In this document: one piece after another, positions 46,405 through 56,185 of the stretch
Position numbering within the stretch: position 1 is the first letter of the stretch
Layout of the letters: every line of letters starts with the position of its first letter
From: an uncultured Alphaproteobacteria bacterium
GTDB taxonomy: Bacteria > Pseudomonadota > Alphaproteobacteria > HIMB59 > GCA-002718135
Length of the DNA: 64,000 nucleotides
Direction of reading: 5' to 3'
NCBI GenBank assembly: GCA_902517315.1
Contig: CABYBP010000002.1
Location: 7,503 to 71,502 of the forward strand
The notes under the pieces: model-generated
What the model was told of the DNA's origin: nothing
The model's database searches: none
What the model saw: the letters and a program-made list of their open reading frames with translations, nothing else
Program-made: the position numbers and the translations under genes

Positions 46405-47357
46405 ATATAGACAATCCTAAAATTTGGTTATTAACTGATGGTTCACAAGGCATGATAAGTCAGACTAAAGGTCTTGCAAATGAATTGAGTGAAAATATAG
46501 AAGAACTTAAAACTGAAATAATTTTTCCTTGGAATAAATTACAGCCTGGGATATTGCCTATATTTGGTTGGATATTTGAAAATAAGCTACCTACAAACGA
46601 AATACCTGATGTGGTTATTAGTTGTGGAAGAAAAAGTGTTTACTTATCAGTCTATCTTAAAAAAAAATATCCTAATATAATTAATATTCATATTCAGAAC
46701 CCAAAAATTTCTTCAAAATACTTTACATTTGTTATTGCTCCAAATCATGATGCTTTATATGGTGAAAATATAATCAATTCGAAAGGTGCGATACATCATT
46801 TTAAAAAAACTAATAATTTAAAAAATTATTATGAAATTAAAACAAAAAATTTGATTACATGTATTATTGGAGGTGAAAATAATCACTATAATTTCTCAAA
46901 TGAAGATACTTTGGATCTTTGCAAGAAAATAAAAAATATAAAGGGATATAATAATAAAGAAATTTTAGTTATTACCTCAAGAAGAACTAATCTAGAAATT
47001 AAAAATATTTTAAAAAAAGAATTAAACTCTATATCTACATTATGGTTTGGAGAAGGAAAAAATCCATATGAATTTGCTCTTTATAATTCTAGTTATTTTA
47101 TTATAACTTCTGACTCAACCTCTATGATTTCTGAAGCAAGTATATCTGGTAAACCAATTTATGTTTATCAATTACCAATGAAGAGAAAAAGTAAAAGATT
47201 TATAAGATTCCATGAAGAATTTAAAAAAATGAATATAACAAAAGATTTAAATAATTTAGACAAATTAGAAAATTGGACATATACGAAACTTGAGGAAAGC
47301 GAAAGAATCGCTGGAATTATAAAAAAAAGAATTATAGAAAGGAATAATGAATCTTGA
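46401..47357 (+). CDS. ELM1/GtrOC1 family protein (mitochondrial-fission ELM1-like)
   Basis: A 318-residue protein of the ELM1 family, known in plants for recruiting dynamin to mitochondria and common as an uncharacterised gene in alphaproteobacteria. The pattern WLLTDGSQGMISQTKGLA at the N-terminus, VVISCGRKSV, HIQNPKI, VIAPNHD, and the C-terminal TSDSTSMISEASISGKPIYVYQLP is typical and suggests a glycosyltransferase-like two-lobed fold. The start is a TTG overlapping the greA stop by 4 nt. The gene ends inside the start of a 2OG-oxygenase gene (11-nt overlap). The biochemical function in bacteria is unknown. Confidence 0.8.
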   Translation: MNIDNPKIWLLTDGSQGMISQTKGLANELSENIEELKTEIIFPWNKLQPGILPIFGWIFENKLPTNEIPDVVISCGRKSVYLSVYLKKKYPNIINIHIQNPKISSKYFTFVIAPNHDALYGENIINSKGAIHHFKKTNNLKNYYEIKTKNLITCIIGGENNHYNFSNEDTLDLCKKIKNIKGYNNKEILVITSRRTNLEIKNILKKELNSISTLWFGEGKNPYEFALYNSSYFIITSDSTSMISEASISGKPIYVYQLPMKRKSKRFIRFHEEFKKMNITKDLNNLDKLENWTYTKLEESERIAGIIKKRIIERNNES

Positions 47358-47967
47358 GAATTTAGCTCACGTAGATTTTCCCTTTAATCACTGGGTATTT
47401 AGTAATTGCCTAGAAGAAGGTGCATTAGATGAAATTTCCTATAGTAATATACCTGTAGGAGATAGAATGTATGATGGAACAAGAGCTGCTGATCATACAG
47501 GTCAGGGAGTTGATGGTAAATTAAGACTTTTTATAACAGAAAATAATTGTCAAAATTTTCCATATCTAACAAAATTAATCCAGTCTTTACAAAGTATAGA
47601 AATAGTAAATAAAATATCAAAAATAATTAATAAAGATTTATCAAATTCATATGTCAGATTAGAAGTGATTGGAGACAAAGAAGGATTTTGGTTAAAACCA
47701 CATAAGGATATCTCAGAAAAATTAATGACGATGATGGTTTGGGCAAACCCATATAATGAAGCATCCAATTTGGGTACCGACCTATATGATAAAAATTTTA
47801 AATTAGTTAAAACAATAGAGTATGTTCATAATAGTGGTTATTTTTTTTCTTCTGGAGATGATACTTGGCATGGACTTGAATTAAAAGAAATTCAAAAAGA
47901 GAGAAGATGTATTCAAATAAATTATGTTACTTTTAATACAGATTGGCCAGTTGAAAAAAGTGACTAA
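47347..47967 (+). CDS. 2-oxoglutarate/Fe(II) oxygenase-like protein
   Basis: A 206-residue protein with the iron-site pattern of the prolyl-hydroxylase-type 2OG oxygenase family: H119 and D121 in KPHKDIS, distal H175 in DDTWHGLE, and an arginine pair (R186, R187) suited to bind 2-oxoglutarate. MTMMVWANPYNE and LGTDLYD fit strands of the jelly-roll core. It is translationally coupled to the ELM1-family gene. The closeness suggests that it modifies a product or protein of the same pathway, but no substrate can be assigned. Confidence 0.72.
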   Translation: MNLENLAHVDFPFNHWVFSNCLEEGALDEISYSNIPVGDRMYDGTRAADHTGQGVDGKLRLFITENNCQNFPYLTKLIQSLQSIEIVNKISKIINKDLSNSYVRLEVIGDKEGFWLKPHKDISEKLMTMMVWANPYNEASNLGTDLYDKNFKLVKTIEYVHNSGYFFSSGDDTWHGLELKEIQKERRCIQINYVTFNTDWPVEKSD

Positions 47968-47984
47968 ATTATTAATTTAATTAT

Positions 47985-48926
47985 ATGACTGAAAAAATAG
48001 AAAATGATGTCTTAATTATAGGGTCAGGACCAGCAGGTTACACTGCTGCAATCTATGCAGCAAGAGCAAATTTAAAACCACATTTAGTTTCAGGTTTAGA
48101 ACCAGGAGGTCAGCTAACTATCACTACAGATGTAGAAAACTATCCAGGGTTTGAAAGTGTTATTCAGGGACCTTGGCTTATGGAACAAATGAAAGAACAA
48201 GCAGTTAAAGTAGGAACTATTTTTCATAATGATATTGTAACGTCAGTTGATTTTAAAAAAAATCCATTTACCTCTAAAACTGAGTCAGGAAAAGAATTTG
48301 TATCCAAAACAATAATTATTGCAACAGGTGCTCAAGCTAGATGGCTGAATTTGGAAAGTGAAAAAAAATTTAAAGGATTTGGTATTTCTGCTTGTGCAAC
48401 TTGCGATGGATTTTTCTTCAAAAACCAGCAAGTAGCTGTTATAGGCGGGGGTAATAGTGCAGTAGAGGAGGCAATGTTTTTAACTAAATTTGCTTCAAAG
48501 GTATTGCTAATTCATAGAAGAGATAGTTTGCGAGCTGAAAAAATTTTACAAGAAAGACTTTTTAACAATAAAAAAATTGAAGTAATTTGGAACAGTAAGG
48601 TTTCTGAATTTGTTGGAGAAGAAAATCCAAATACATTAAAAAATATTATTTTAGAGAACACATTAGATGGCACCAAAAGAACTATAGATGTAAATGGTGC
48701 ATTTATAGCTATAGGACATGATCCTGCTACTTCACTTTTTATTGATAAGTTAAAAATGGATGAGGAAAATTATATAATTACTAAACCTGATAGTACTGAG
48801 ACAAATATTAAAGGGGTCTTTGCAGCTGGTGATGTAAAAGATAAAATTTATAGACAGGCTGTAACTGCTGCTGGTATGGGTTGTATGGCTGCTTTAGAAG
48901 CTGAAAAGTATATAACAGAAAATTAA
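47985..48926 (+). CDS. trxB: Thioredoxin reductase
   Basis: An FAD- and NADPH-dependent enzyme that keeps thioredoxin reduced. The FAD motif GSGPAGYTAAIYAAR is at the N-terminus, the redox-active disulphide is CATC in SACATCDGFFF, the NADPH motif is GGGNSAVEEA, and GVFAAGDVKD closes the FAD site. The length of 313 residues is standard. The stop codon abuts the stop of convergent rpmJ without any gap. Confidence 0.96.
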   Translation: MTEKIENDVLIIGSGPAGYTAAIYAARANLKPHLVSGLEPGGQLTITTDVENYPGFESVIQGPWLMEQMKEQAVKVGTIFHNDIVTSVDFKKNPFTSKTESGKEFVSKTIIIATGAQARWLNLESEKKFKGFGISACATCDGFFFKNQQVAVIGGGNSAVEEAMFLTKFASKVLLIHRRDSLRAEKILQERLFNNKKIEVIWNSKVSEFVGEENPNTLKNIILENTLDGTKRTIDVNGAFIAIGHDPATSLFIDKLKMDEENYIITKPDSTETNIKGVFAAGDVKDKIYRQAVTAAGMGCMAALEAEKYITEN

Positions 48927-49052
48927 TTATCCCTGTCTTGCCTTCATTCTGGGATTTTTTTTATTAATGACATATATTCTGCCTTTTCTGCGAACAACTT
49001 TACAATCTTTATCTCTAGTTTTGGCAGTTTTTAATGAACATTTAACTTTCAT
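48927..49052 (-). CDS. rpmJ: 50S ribosomal protein L36 (bL36)
   Basis: A 41-residue ribosomal protein read from the minus strand: it starts [20 protein letters not shown] and ends NPRMKARQG. This is the longer, type 2-like bL36 common in alphaproteobacteria, with the zinc-ribbon cysteines mostly lost (C5 and C17 remain). It sits alone between trxB and the transferase gene. A minus-strand TTGACA at 49088-49083 with a 17-nt spacer leads to TAAAGC, so a very short leader or leaderless mRNA is possible. Confidence 0.93.
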   Translation of the reverse strand: MKVKCSLKTAKTRDKDCKVVRRKGRIYVINKKNPRMKARQG

Positions 49053-49109
49053 AAAAAGCGCTTTAAATTCTGGGATTTGTTTTGTCAAACATATATTGTC
49101 TGAATTAAT

Positions 49110-50696
49110 ATGAGAAAAATAACTTACCCAGGAAGATCTAATGTTTTAGCTCAAAATGGCATGGTGGCAACATCAAATCCATTAAGTTCCTTAGTTGCTA
49201 TAAATGTACTTCAAAAAGGGGGAAATGCTGTTGATGCTGCTATCGCGGCTTCAGCTGTTCAAGCTGTAGTATGTCCTAGTGCAACAGGAATTGGTGGAGA
49301 TTGTTTTGCAATTATTTCGATGAATGGGAAAAAACCAATCGCTGTAAATGGGTCTGGAATAGCTCCAAAAAAAGCAAATCTACAATTTTATAAAGATTAT
49401 AATATAAAAAGTATTGGTTTAACAAGCCCGCATTCAGTTACTATTCCCGGAGCAGTTCATGCATGGTGTTCTATGCATGAAAAATTTGGAAGAATTGATT
49501 TTAAAGAAGTTTTATCTGGAGCAGAAAATTTTGCTAGAAATGGATTTCCTATTCATGAAGTCGAAGCTATCGCCTGGAAAGAAAATGAAACTAAACTAAA
49601 AAAAAATCATAATTCTAAAAGATTATTTTTAAATAAAAATCTTAGTTATAGTTTTGGTGAAGTTTTTAAGAATATTCCTTTAGCTGATACTTTAAGAGTC
49701 ATCTCAAAAAATAAAATTAAAGGATTTTATCAAAGTGAAATAACTAAGGATATGGTAAAGACACTAAATAAACTAGGTGGATTACATACAGAAGAAGATT
49801 TCTATAATCAAAAAACGTTATTTTCAAAAACAATAACTAATTCGTATAGAAATCTAAAAATCCATCAATGTCCTTTAAATAGTCCTGGATTAGTTGTCTT
49901 GATGATGATGGCGATGATTGAGAAATTAAATATCAAGAAATACAATCCTTCAAGTTTTGAAAGATATCATTTTCAAGCTGAAATTTCAAAAATATGTTTT
50001 GAGGTTAAGGAAACAATATTTGGTGATCCAAATTTTAACAATATAAATATTAAACATTATTTAAGTAATGAATATATAAGCTTTTTGTGTTCTAAAATTA
50101 ATAAAAATAAAATTTACTCTTCAAAAAAAAGCTATGTAACTTCTCACCCTGAAACAATATATTTAAGTGTTGTAGATAGAGATTTGAATTCAGTATCTTT
50201 TATTAATTCAATATGTCATGGTTTTGGGAGTGGAATTACAAGCAATAAAACAGGAATTCTTTTTCAAAATAGAGGTGTAAATTTCAGATTAGAAGATGAT
50301 CACCCAAACTCTATTGATAGTCATAAAAGACCGCTTCATACAATAATACCCGGTCTAATAACTGATAAAAACGATGAGACATTATATTCTTATGGGGTAA
50401 TGGGAGGGCAATATCAACCAATTGGTCAATCTCATTTGATTCAAAATATAATCGACTACAACATGACAGTGCAAGAAGGTTTAGATTTATCTCGAGCATT
50501 TGCTCTTAACGGCCTCTTAAATGTTGAAAATTCATTAGATGATAAAATTGTTAAAAAGTTAAAGAATGCTGGTCATAAGATTAAAATAAATAAACATGCT
50601 ATTGGTGGGGGTCAATGCATAAAAATAGATAGAAAAAATGGAGCACTTATTGGGGGATCAGATCCTCGAAAGGATGGTATGGCAATAGGTTATTAA
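49110..50696 (+). CDS. Gamma-glutamyltransferase family Ntn hydrolase
   Basis: A 528-residue member of the gamma-glutamyltranspeptidase family, which cleaves itself to expose an N-terminal threonine. The sequence has [20 protein letters not shown] and GIGGDCF at the start of the large subunit, and the predicted cleavage site is before the Thr in [10 protein letters not shown], as in GGT-like amidases. The final [11 protein letters not shown] is the usual C-terminus. No signal peptide is present, unlike classical periplasmic Ggt, so a cytoplasmic amide hydrolase is favoured. The stop codon lies 1 nt from the convergent guaC stop. Confidence 0.87.
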   Translation: MRKITYPGRSNVLAQNGMVATSNPLSSLVAINVLQKGGNAVDAAIAASAVQAVVCPSATGIGGDCFAIISMNGKKPIAVNGSGIAPKKANLQFYKDYNIKSIGLTSPHSVTIPGAVHAWCSMHEKFGRIDFKEVLSGAENFARNGFPIHEVEAIAWKENETKLKKNHNSKRLFLNKNLSYSFGEVFKNIPLADTLRVISKNKIKGFYQSEITKDMVKTLNKLGGLHTEEDFYNQKTLFSKTITNSYRNLKIHQCPLNSPGLVVLMMMAMIEKLNIKKYNPSSFERYHFQAEISKICFEVKETIFGDPNFNNINIKHYLSNEYISFLCSKINKNKIYSSKKSYVTSHPETIYLSVVDRDLNSVSFINSICHGFGSGITSNKTGILFQNRGVNFRLEDDHPNSIDSHKRPLHTIIPGLITDKNDETLYSYGVMGGQYQPIGQSHLIQNIIDYNMTVQEGLDLSRAFALNGLLNVENSLDDKIVKKLKNAGHKIKINKHAIGGGQCIKIDRKNGALIGGSDPRKDGMAIGY

Positions 50697-50697
50697 T

Positions 50698-51735
50698 CTA
50701 CACTTTCCCAAAAGTGTCATTATACTGATTATTTACTCTCACAAATGTAGTACATTTACTAAGCTGTTTTAATGATGAAGCACCTACGTATGTACAACTA
50801 CTTCGCACTCCTCCTAGAATGTCTCTAATTGTACTATCTAACGAATTCTTCATTCTTATCTTAACTTTTTTTCCTTCAGATGATCGATAATTTGCAAGAC
50901 CGCCGTAATGTTTCTCATTTGCCTCTTCAGAACTCGATCCATAAAACTCAATAAATTTACTTCCATTTTCTTCGATTATATCACCCCCGCCTTCCTTATG
51001 ACCTGCTAGCATTCCACCAAGCATAACAAAGTCTGCACCAGCACCAAATCCCTTTGCGACATCTCCAGGACAAGTACAGCCTCCATCGGCAATAATATGT
51101 GCTCCTAATCCATGTGCTGCATCAGCACATTCCATTACTGCACTTAGTTGAGGATATCCTACTCCTGTTTGTATTCTTGTAGTACAAACACTTCCAGGAC
51201 CAATACCAACTTTTACAATATCTGCCCCGCTTAAAACCAATTCCTGAGTCATATCTGCAGTTACAACATTACCTGCTATAATAGTTTTTTTTGGATATTT
51301 TTTTCTCACCTCTGATACAAAATTACTAAAATTTTCTGAATAACCATTTGCTACATCAATACATATAAATTTGAATTTTGGATATTTTTTTAAAATTAAA
51401 TTTAACCTATCGTAACTATCTTTACTTGTACCGCAACTTAAAGAAATTGTATCAAAGAATATATTTTTTTTGTAAATATCTGTTATTTGATTAATATCAT
51501 GCTGTTTTGTTAAAGCAGTCATTAATTTGTGAGAAGTTAATTTTTTTGCAACATCTATTTCACCAACACCATCCATATTAGAGGCTATTATTGGAATTCC
51601 TTTCCATGATAATTTTGAATATTTAAAAGTATATTTTCTATTCAAATCTACATCTTTCCTACTTTTTAAAGTACTTCTTTTAGGTCTAAAAAGGACATCT
51701 GAGTAGTCAAGTTTAATTTCTTCTTCTATTCTCAT
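50698..51735 (-). CDS. guaC: GMP reductase
   Basis: GMP reductase converts GMP to IMP with NADPH, a purine salvage step. The 345-residue length and the sequences [46 protein letters not shown] (with the catalytic cysteine) and [12 protein letters not shown] match the GuaC branch of the IMPDH/GMPR family. The CBS domain insert of IMPDH is lacking. The gene is divergent from the polyprenyl synthase gene with 62 bp between the starts. Confidence 0.93.
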   Translation of the reverse strand: MRIEEEIKLDYSDVLFRPKRSTLKSRKDVDLNRKYTFKYSKLSWKGIPIIASNMDGVGEIDVAKKLTSHKLMTALTKQHDINQITDIYKKNIFFDTISLSCGTSKDSYDRLNLILKKYPKFKFICIDVANGYSENFSNFVSEVRKKYPKKTIIAGNVVTADMTQELVLSGADIVKVGIGPGSVCTTRIQTGVGYPQLSAVMECADAAHGLGAHIIADGGCTCPGDVAKGFGAGADFVMLGGMLAGHKEGGGDIIEENGSKFIEFYGSSSEEANEKHYGGLANYRSSEGKKVKIRMKNSLDSTIRDILGGVRSSCTYVGASSLKQLSKCTTFVRVNNQYNDTFGKV

Positions 51736-51797
51736 AAATACATTCGCATATTGGTATTAAATAATTTAGAAATTAAAACAAATATAAATTGTTATCT

Positions 51798-52679
51798 ATG
51801 AACTTAAAAACGTTAATAAATGTAAATAAAAGAAAGTTTGATATTAAATTTAAAAAACTTTTAAAAAATAAGCTAGACAAATCTAGTTTATCAAAGGCGA
51901 TATTTTATGGCTCTATGAATGGAGGAAAAAGAATAAGGCCATTTTTAGTAATGGAGTCAGCAAAAATAGCAAAAATTTCATCAAATGATGCCTTCATCAT
52001 AGCTTCATGTATTGAGTGTATACATTCGTACTCTCTAATTCACGATGATTTACCATCAATGGATAATGATGATTATAGAAGAGGTAAATTAAGTACACAT
52101 AAAAAATTTAATGAAGCTAGTGCAATTTTAGCAGGAGATGCTTTACACGATTTAGCATTTGAATTAATTTCAGGAAATATTAGTAAGAAAAATGATTCTC
52201 CTAAATTAAAATTAATAAATTATCTTTCTTTATCTATTGGACACAAAGGACTAGCTCTTGGCCAAGCTTTAGATTTAGAATTTGAAAATAAAAAATTATC
52301 AAAAAATAAAATTTTAGATATGTATTCTAGAAAAACTGGTAAATTATTTGAATTCTCTTTTTCTGCACCTTTTATATTAAAAGATAAAAATAAAAAAGAT
52401 ATTCGATTTGCCAAAGAGTTTGGAATGTTGTTTGGTTTAATCTTTCAAGTAATAGATGACTTAATTGATGAGATTGGAACTTTTAAAAAAATTGGGAAAA
52501 CACCAGGTAAAGATGTCGAGCAAGGTAAAAGTACTTTACTACAATTAATTGGTGAGAAACAAGTTACTGATCTTTGTAATAATAAAATTAACACTTTTAT
52601 TAAAAAGTATAAAAATAAATTAGATCAAAACCCTATACTGATAAAGATTCTAGAATTCGGAATGGATCGACTTAATTAA
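51798..52679 (+). CDS. ispA: Polyprenyl diphosphate synthase (farnesyl/geranylgeranyl type)
   Basis: A short-chain isoprenyl diphosphate synthase of 293 residues that condenses IPP with allylic diphosphates. The first aspartate-rich motif is HDDLPSMDNDD, the second is VIDDLIDEIG, and GGKRIRPFL near residue 40 binds IPP. The ATG at 51798 is preferred over the TTG three codons upstream. The usual partners xseB and dxs are absent here. The stop codon is shared with the convergent DUF2177 gene in a TTAA palindrome. Confidence 0.92.
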   Translation: MNLKTLINVNKRKFDIKFKKLLKNKLDKSSLSKAIFYGSMNGGKRIRPFLVMESAKIAKISSNDAFIIASCIECIHSYSLIHDDLPSMDNDDYRRGKLSTHKKFNEASAILAGDALHDLAFELISGNISKKNDSPKLKLINYLSLSIGHKGLALGQALDLEFENKKLSKNKILDMYSRKTGKLFEFSFSAPFILKDKNKKDIRFAKEFGMLFGLIFQVIDDLIDEIGTFKKIGKTPGKDVEQGKSTLLQLIGEKQVTDLCNNKINTFIKKYKNKLDQNPILIKILEFGMDRLN

Positions 52680-53119
52680 AAATGTACTAATTTTTTTGCT
52701 AAATATAGTCCAGAGGTAGCTGACACAGCAGTCAATGAACCACCCCAAAACATGTCTACGAAAGTAACAGTTGGTGACCATCCTTTAAGTACAGCCATAT
52801 TGGTTAAATTATATGTGCCATACGCAACCAAACCAAAAATGAAGCCAGTGTATAATGTTCGCATTAAGTTACCTGATACAACGCAGGGTTGAATTACAAC
52901 CAAAGCCATACCAAAGACATATAATAGGTAAAAAAGAGCGGCAGCCCACATGACAGGCTTATCAGCTAATAAATTACCAATTAGGGGTCTATAAAAAGAC
53001 TTTGTAGCAAGGCTTAACCAAATTACGTCTATTATTAAGAAAATGAATGACGCGATTAGAGTAGCTACTAATAAACATTTGAACATGAAATATAGATATA
53101 TCATATTATTAAATTTCAA
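52676..53119 (-). CDS. DUF2177 family membrane protein
   Basis: A 147-residue integral membrane protein with about four hydrophobic segments. The pattern IDVIWLSLATKSFYRPLIG at the first half and FGLVAYGTYNLTNMAVLKGW in the second half is characteristic of DUF2177, a family of unknown function. The C-terminal part FVDMFWGGSLTAVSATSGLYL is also conserved. It overlaps the convergent polyprenyl synthase by 4 bp and is followed upstream by tRNA-Val on the same strand (22 nt apart). Confidence 0.85.
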   Translation of the reverse strand: MKFNNMIYLYFMFKCLLVATLIASFIFLIIDVIWLSLATKSFYRPLIGNLLADKPVMWAAALFYLLYVFGMALVVIQPCVVSGNLMRTLYTGFIFGLVAYGTYNLTNMAVLKGWSPTVTFVDMFWGGSLTAVSATSGLYLAKKLVHF

Positions 53120-53140
53120 GAATATTTATTTAAATTTTAA

Positions 53141-53215
53141 TGGTGGGTGTGACAGGGATTGAACCTGTGACCCCTGCCGTGTCGAGGCAGTGCTCTACCG
53201 CTGAGCTACACACCC
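53141..53215 (-). tRNA. tRNA-Val (GAC anticodon)
   Basis: A 75-nt cloverleaf with encoded CCA. The acceptor GGGTGTG pairs with CACACCC, the D-arm is GCTCAGCGGTAGAGC, the anticodon loop TCGACAC between CTGCC and GGCAG reads GAC, and the T-arm is ACAGGTTCAATCCCTGT with one weak pair. It decodes GUC and GUU. Confidence 0.94.
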
Positions 53216-53439
53216 AAATGGGTTTATTTTATAAAAATATAGTAAGATGAAATATAATGACTTTTAAAGCTAAAGCAATATTTGAAATATTGTATGATAT
53301 TTTAAAATTTTACTTAATTTAACCTTTTTTAATCATTAATTTATTAAATAAAATTATAAACATATTGATCAATTTTTTATTAAATAATATTCAGAGTTTA
53401 GAATTATTCATACAATTGAATATTGATATTAGGAGATAA

Positions 53440-53940
53440 ATGAAGGTAAAAATAAATTATTTTACAGATAATGAAATCTCTAAAGCTCTAAAAATTTATA
53501 ATTATTTTATTGAAAATTCATTCTCTAATTTTGAAGAAAAAAAATTATCTAAATCAACATTTAATTTATTATTAAAGAAAATTAAAAAAAATAATTTACC
53601 ATTTATTTTAGCAATTAAAGATAATGAAGTTATTGGACTGGCCTTTGTAAATAATTTTAGAGAAAAAAGTGGATACAGGTTTTCATATGAACATTCAATC
53701 TATGTAGATCCAGATTTTATTAATAAAGGTTATGGTAATAAAATTCTAAGAGAACTTGTTAAAATATGTAGAAAAATTACAAAGATTAAAAATTTAATAG
53801 CAGTGATTGGTGGAAAAAATAATTATGCTTCTATAAAAATACATAAAAATAATGGATTTCAATATATTGGAACTATTAATAAAGCCGGTTTTAAGAAAAA
53901 TAAGTGGGTTGACTCAATTTATATGCAGAAAAGATTATGA
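53440..53940 (+). CDS. GNAT family N-acetyltransferase (Bar/Pat/MnaT-like)
   Basis: A 166-residue acetyl-CoA-dependent N-acetyltransferase. The GNAT core motif IYVDPDFINKGYGNKIL, which carries the Q/R-x-x-G-x-G/A-like pyrophosphate loop, is near residues 87-103, and the later YASIKIHKNNGFQYIGTI pattern is typical of phosphinothricin or L-amino-acid acetyltransferases of the Pat/MnaT group. AGGAGAT sits about 3 nt from the ATG. It overlaps the next gene by 4 nt (ATGA). Confidence 0.85.
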   Translation: MKVKINYFTDNEISKALKIYNYFIENSFSNFEEKKLSKSTFNLLLKKIKKNNLPFILAIKDNEVIGLAFVNNFREKSGYRFSYEHSIYVDPDFINKGYGNKILRELVKICRKITKIKNLIAVIGGKNNYASIKIHKNNGFQYIGTINKAGFKKNKWVDSIYMQKRL

Positions 53941-54401
53941 AAAAAGTAAATACAAAGAATTTTAAAAAAACACTTAGTAAGTTTTCAACAGGAATTACTA
54001 TTGTATGTGTTAAAAATAATAATTCAATATATGGTAAAACTGTTAATTCATTTAACTCTTTATCTCTTACCCCTCCTATGGTTTTGTTTTCTTTAGGTGG
54101 TTACTCATCTTCAATAAAGCAGTTTTCAAAAACTAAATTTTTATCAATAAATATTTTATCTAATAAACAAAAAAAATTATCTGATAATTTTGCTTCAACT
54201 ACACCTAAATTAGAAAATATAAAATTTATTGAAGGTAAAAATAAAACAGTAATTATACCTAATTGCATAGCAAATCTTGAATGTGAACTAATGGATAAAA
54301 TCAAAAAAGGTGATCATGTAATATTTATATGTAAGATATTAGAAGTACAATCTAACGACAAATTGAAACCACTTATATATTTTAATTCAAAATATTTCTA
54401 A
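53937..54401 (+). CDS. Flavin reductase-like domain protein
   Basis: A 154-residue protein of the flavin reductase/DIM6-NTAB family, which uses NAD(P)H to reduce FMN or FAD for partner oxygenases. FKKTLSKFSTGITIVCV, TVNSFNSLSLTPPMVLFSL and FLSINILS are the family landmarks around the flavin site. It is coupled to a GNAT gene and to the M23 peptidase gene that follows directly. It is the only stand-alone flavin reductase seen in the window, so it is a candidate supplier of FADH2 to the halogenase-like protein at 30.2-31.7 kb, though the two are 22 kb apart. Confidence 0.82.
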   Translation: MKKVNTKNFKKTLSKFSTGITIVCVKNNNSIYGKTVNSFNSLSLTPPMVLFSLGGYSSSIKQFSKTKFLSINILSNKQKKLSDNFASTTPKLENIKFIEGKNKTVIIPNCIANLECELMDKIKKGDHVIFICKILEVQSNDKLKPLIYFNSKYF

Positions 54402-55694
54402 GTGTTTAGAATTTTAAAATATCTATTTTTAATTTCTTTAATATCATCAGGATATTATTTATTTATTTCTGAATACTTTAATTTATCAGAGAAAAAAGTT
54501 TTAAAGAACGAAATTGTAAAAAAAGAAATAGCAGAAGAAAAAAAAGAAATTATCCAAGAAAAGAAAGAAGAAGTTTCTTCGCATAATAATAAAAAAAGTA
54601 TTGATAAAGAACAATATGTTGTAAAAAAAATTGAAATTTTACAAGGTGATACTTTTGTCTCTATTTTGAAGAATTTAAACTTTAAACAAGAAAATATTTA
54701 CAAAATTATAAGTAAGATAGAAAACTCTTTTGATTTAAAGAAAATAAAAACTGGAGAAATTATAAGTGTTTTTGAAAATAATTTTGGAGAAATAAAAAAA
54801 ATTGAATTTTTTAAGAACAGTGATGCAATTATATCTATTAATTTAGATAAAGAAATAAATTTAAATATAAGAGAATTAACTAAGGATTCATTTATTGAAT
54901 CAAAAGAATATACAATCACAGAATCATTATTTTCAGATGGTCTTAAAAATGGTGTATCACCAGATATTTTAGTTAAAATAATAAGCCTTTTTAGCTTTGA
55001 TCTAGATTTTCAAAGGGATATTAGAGTCGATACTGTTGTTTCAATATCATATGAATTTGATGAAATAATTGAAACTGGTAGACTAGAATATAATGATATT
55101 AAATATGCTTCAATAATAATTGATGGGAAACAATTAGAATATTTTAAGTTTATTACAGATGATGGTTATATTGATTATTTTAACAGAGAGGGCAAAAATG
55201 TTAAAAAATCAATATTAAAGACACCTTTAGACGGCGCAAGAATTTCATCAAATTTTGGTATGCGTAAACATCCTATCTCAGGTTTCAATAAAATGCATAA
55301 AGGTGTTGATTTTGCTGCACCTACAGGAACACCAATTTATGCTGGAGGGAATGGAATTGTTGAATATGCTGGAAGGAATGGAGGATATGGAAAATATATT
55401 CGTATAAGGCATAATAATGGATATAAAACTGCATATGCACATTTATCAAATTACAAGAAAGGTATTTCTAAAGGTGTAAGAGTTAATCAAGGTGAAGTTA
55501 TAGGCTATGTAGGTAGTACAGGAAATTCTACAGGACCTCATCTACATTATGAAATTATTTATCAGAACAAGCATATTAATCCTCTAAAACTAAAGCTTCC
55601 CTCTGGAAAAGTACTTCAAGGTAAAGAGTTAGAAAAATTTAAAGAAAAATATAAAATAATATATGCAGATCATTTGAGTATGTTATACGAATAA
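54402..55694 (+). CDS. M23 family (LytM-type) murein endopeptidase
   Basis: A zinc peptidase that cuts peptidoglycan cross-links. The protein has 430 residues. An N-terminal anchor (LFLISLISSGYYLF), a lysine/glutamate-rich linker and an OapA-like region precede the catalytic domain, in which H299 and D303 (HKGVDF) and H380 and H382 (GPHLHYE) supply the zinc and catalytic ligands. The zinc is therefore fully liganded and the enzyme is likely active, not a degenerate EnvC-type activator. The GTG start follows the stop of the flavin reductase directly. The end abuts the convergent DUF4167 gene. Confidence 0.9.
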   Translation: MFRILKYLFLISLISSGYYLFISEYFNLSEKKVLKNEIVKKEIAEEKKEIIQEKKEEVSSHNNKKSIDKEQYVVKKIEILQGDTFVSILKNLNFKQENIYKIISKIENSFDLKKIKTGEIISVFENNFGEIKKIEFFKNSDAIISINLDKEINLNIRELTKDSFIESKEYTITESLFSDGLKNGVSPDILVKIISLFSFDLDFQRDIRVDTVVSISYEFDEIIETGRLEYNDIKYASIIIDGKQLEYFKFITDDGYIDYFNREGKNVKKSILKTPLDGARISSNFGMRKHPISGFNKMHKGVDFAAPTGTPIYAGGNGIVEYAGRNGGYGKYIRIRHNNGYKTAYAHLSNYKKGISKGVRVNQGEVIGYVGSTGNSTGPHLHYEIIYQNKHINPLKLKLPSGKVLQGKELEKFKEKYKIIYADHLSMLYE

Positions 55695-56108
55695 CTACTT
55701 CGTTGATCTTGTTCTTTTCTCTTTAGATGGATCGGCTATAAATGGAATTGATTCAATTGAATCATCTTCTACTTTATCGTTGCCAGTTACTTCTATTGTC
55801 TCACTCTGATTCTCAGAGCTTTCTTCATTTAAAGTATTTTGTTTTTGATCATCAAGATTTGTATTTTCTTCTATATTTATACCAAGCTCAACCATTATTC
55901 TGTAGTAGTGATCAGTAAATTGATAATAGTATTCAGATTGAATTCTGTCACCTGATCTTGATGCCTCTTTAGCAAGTTTTAAATACTTACTATATTGCTG
56001 GGATACGTTTCCTCTATTTCTATTATTGAAATTTTTATATCCACCAGGTTTCCTAAAACTGGTTCTTCTATTACTCTTATAAGCAGTTCTACCGTTTTTT
56101 TTATACAT
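55695..56108 (-). CDS. DUF4167 domain protein
   Basis: A 137-residue protein with an arginine/asparagine-rich, disordered N-terminus (RRTSFRKPGGYKNF) and the DUF4167 core YSKYLKLAKEASRSGDRIQS plus YYQFTDHYYRIM. The C-terminus is acidic and low in complexity. This family is found mainly in alphaproteobacteria and often lies next to prmC and prfA, as here. RNA binding has been suggested by composition alone; the function is unknown. Confidence 0.88.
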   Translation of the reverse strand: MYKKNGRTAYKSNRRTSFRKPGGYKNFNNRNRGNVSQQYSKYLKLAKEASRSGDRIQSEYYYQFTDHYYRIMVELGINIEENTNLDDQKQNTLNEESSENQSETIEVTGNDKVEDDSIESIPFIADPSKEKRTRSTK

Positions 56109-56185
56109 ATTGTTTGGAAATTAAAAATTTTAATAAATTATTAATCTTTTATCTTATCTATACAGTTCATATGATTTTTTTCAAC

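Noticed and set aside
53216..53439. 224-nt gap after tRNA-Val, with a 22-codon ATG frame at about 53258 and an AATATTTGAAATATT palindrome
   Set aside because: The frame is very short, AT-only in character and has no ribosome binding site. The palindrome is an A/T repeat of a kind expected by chance at this composition. I see no gene here, only the AGGAGAT site of the next gene.
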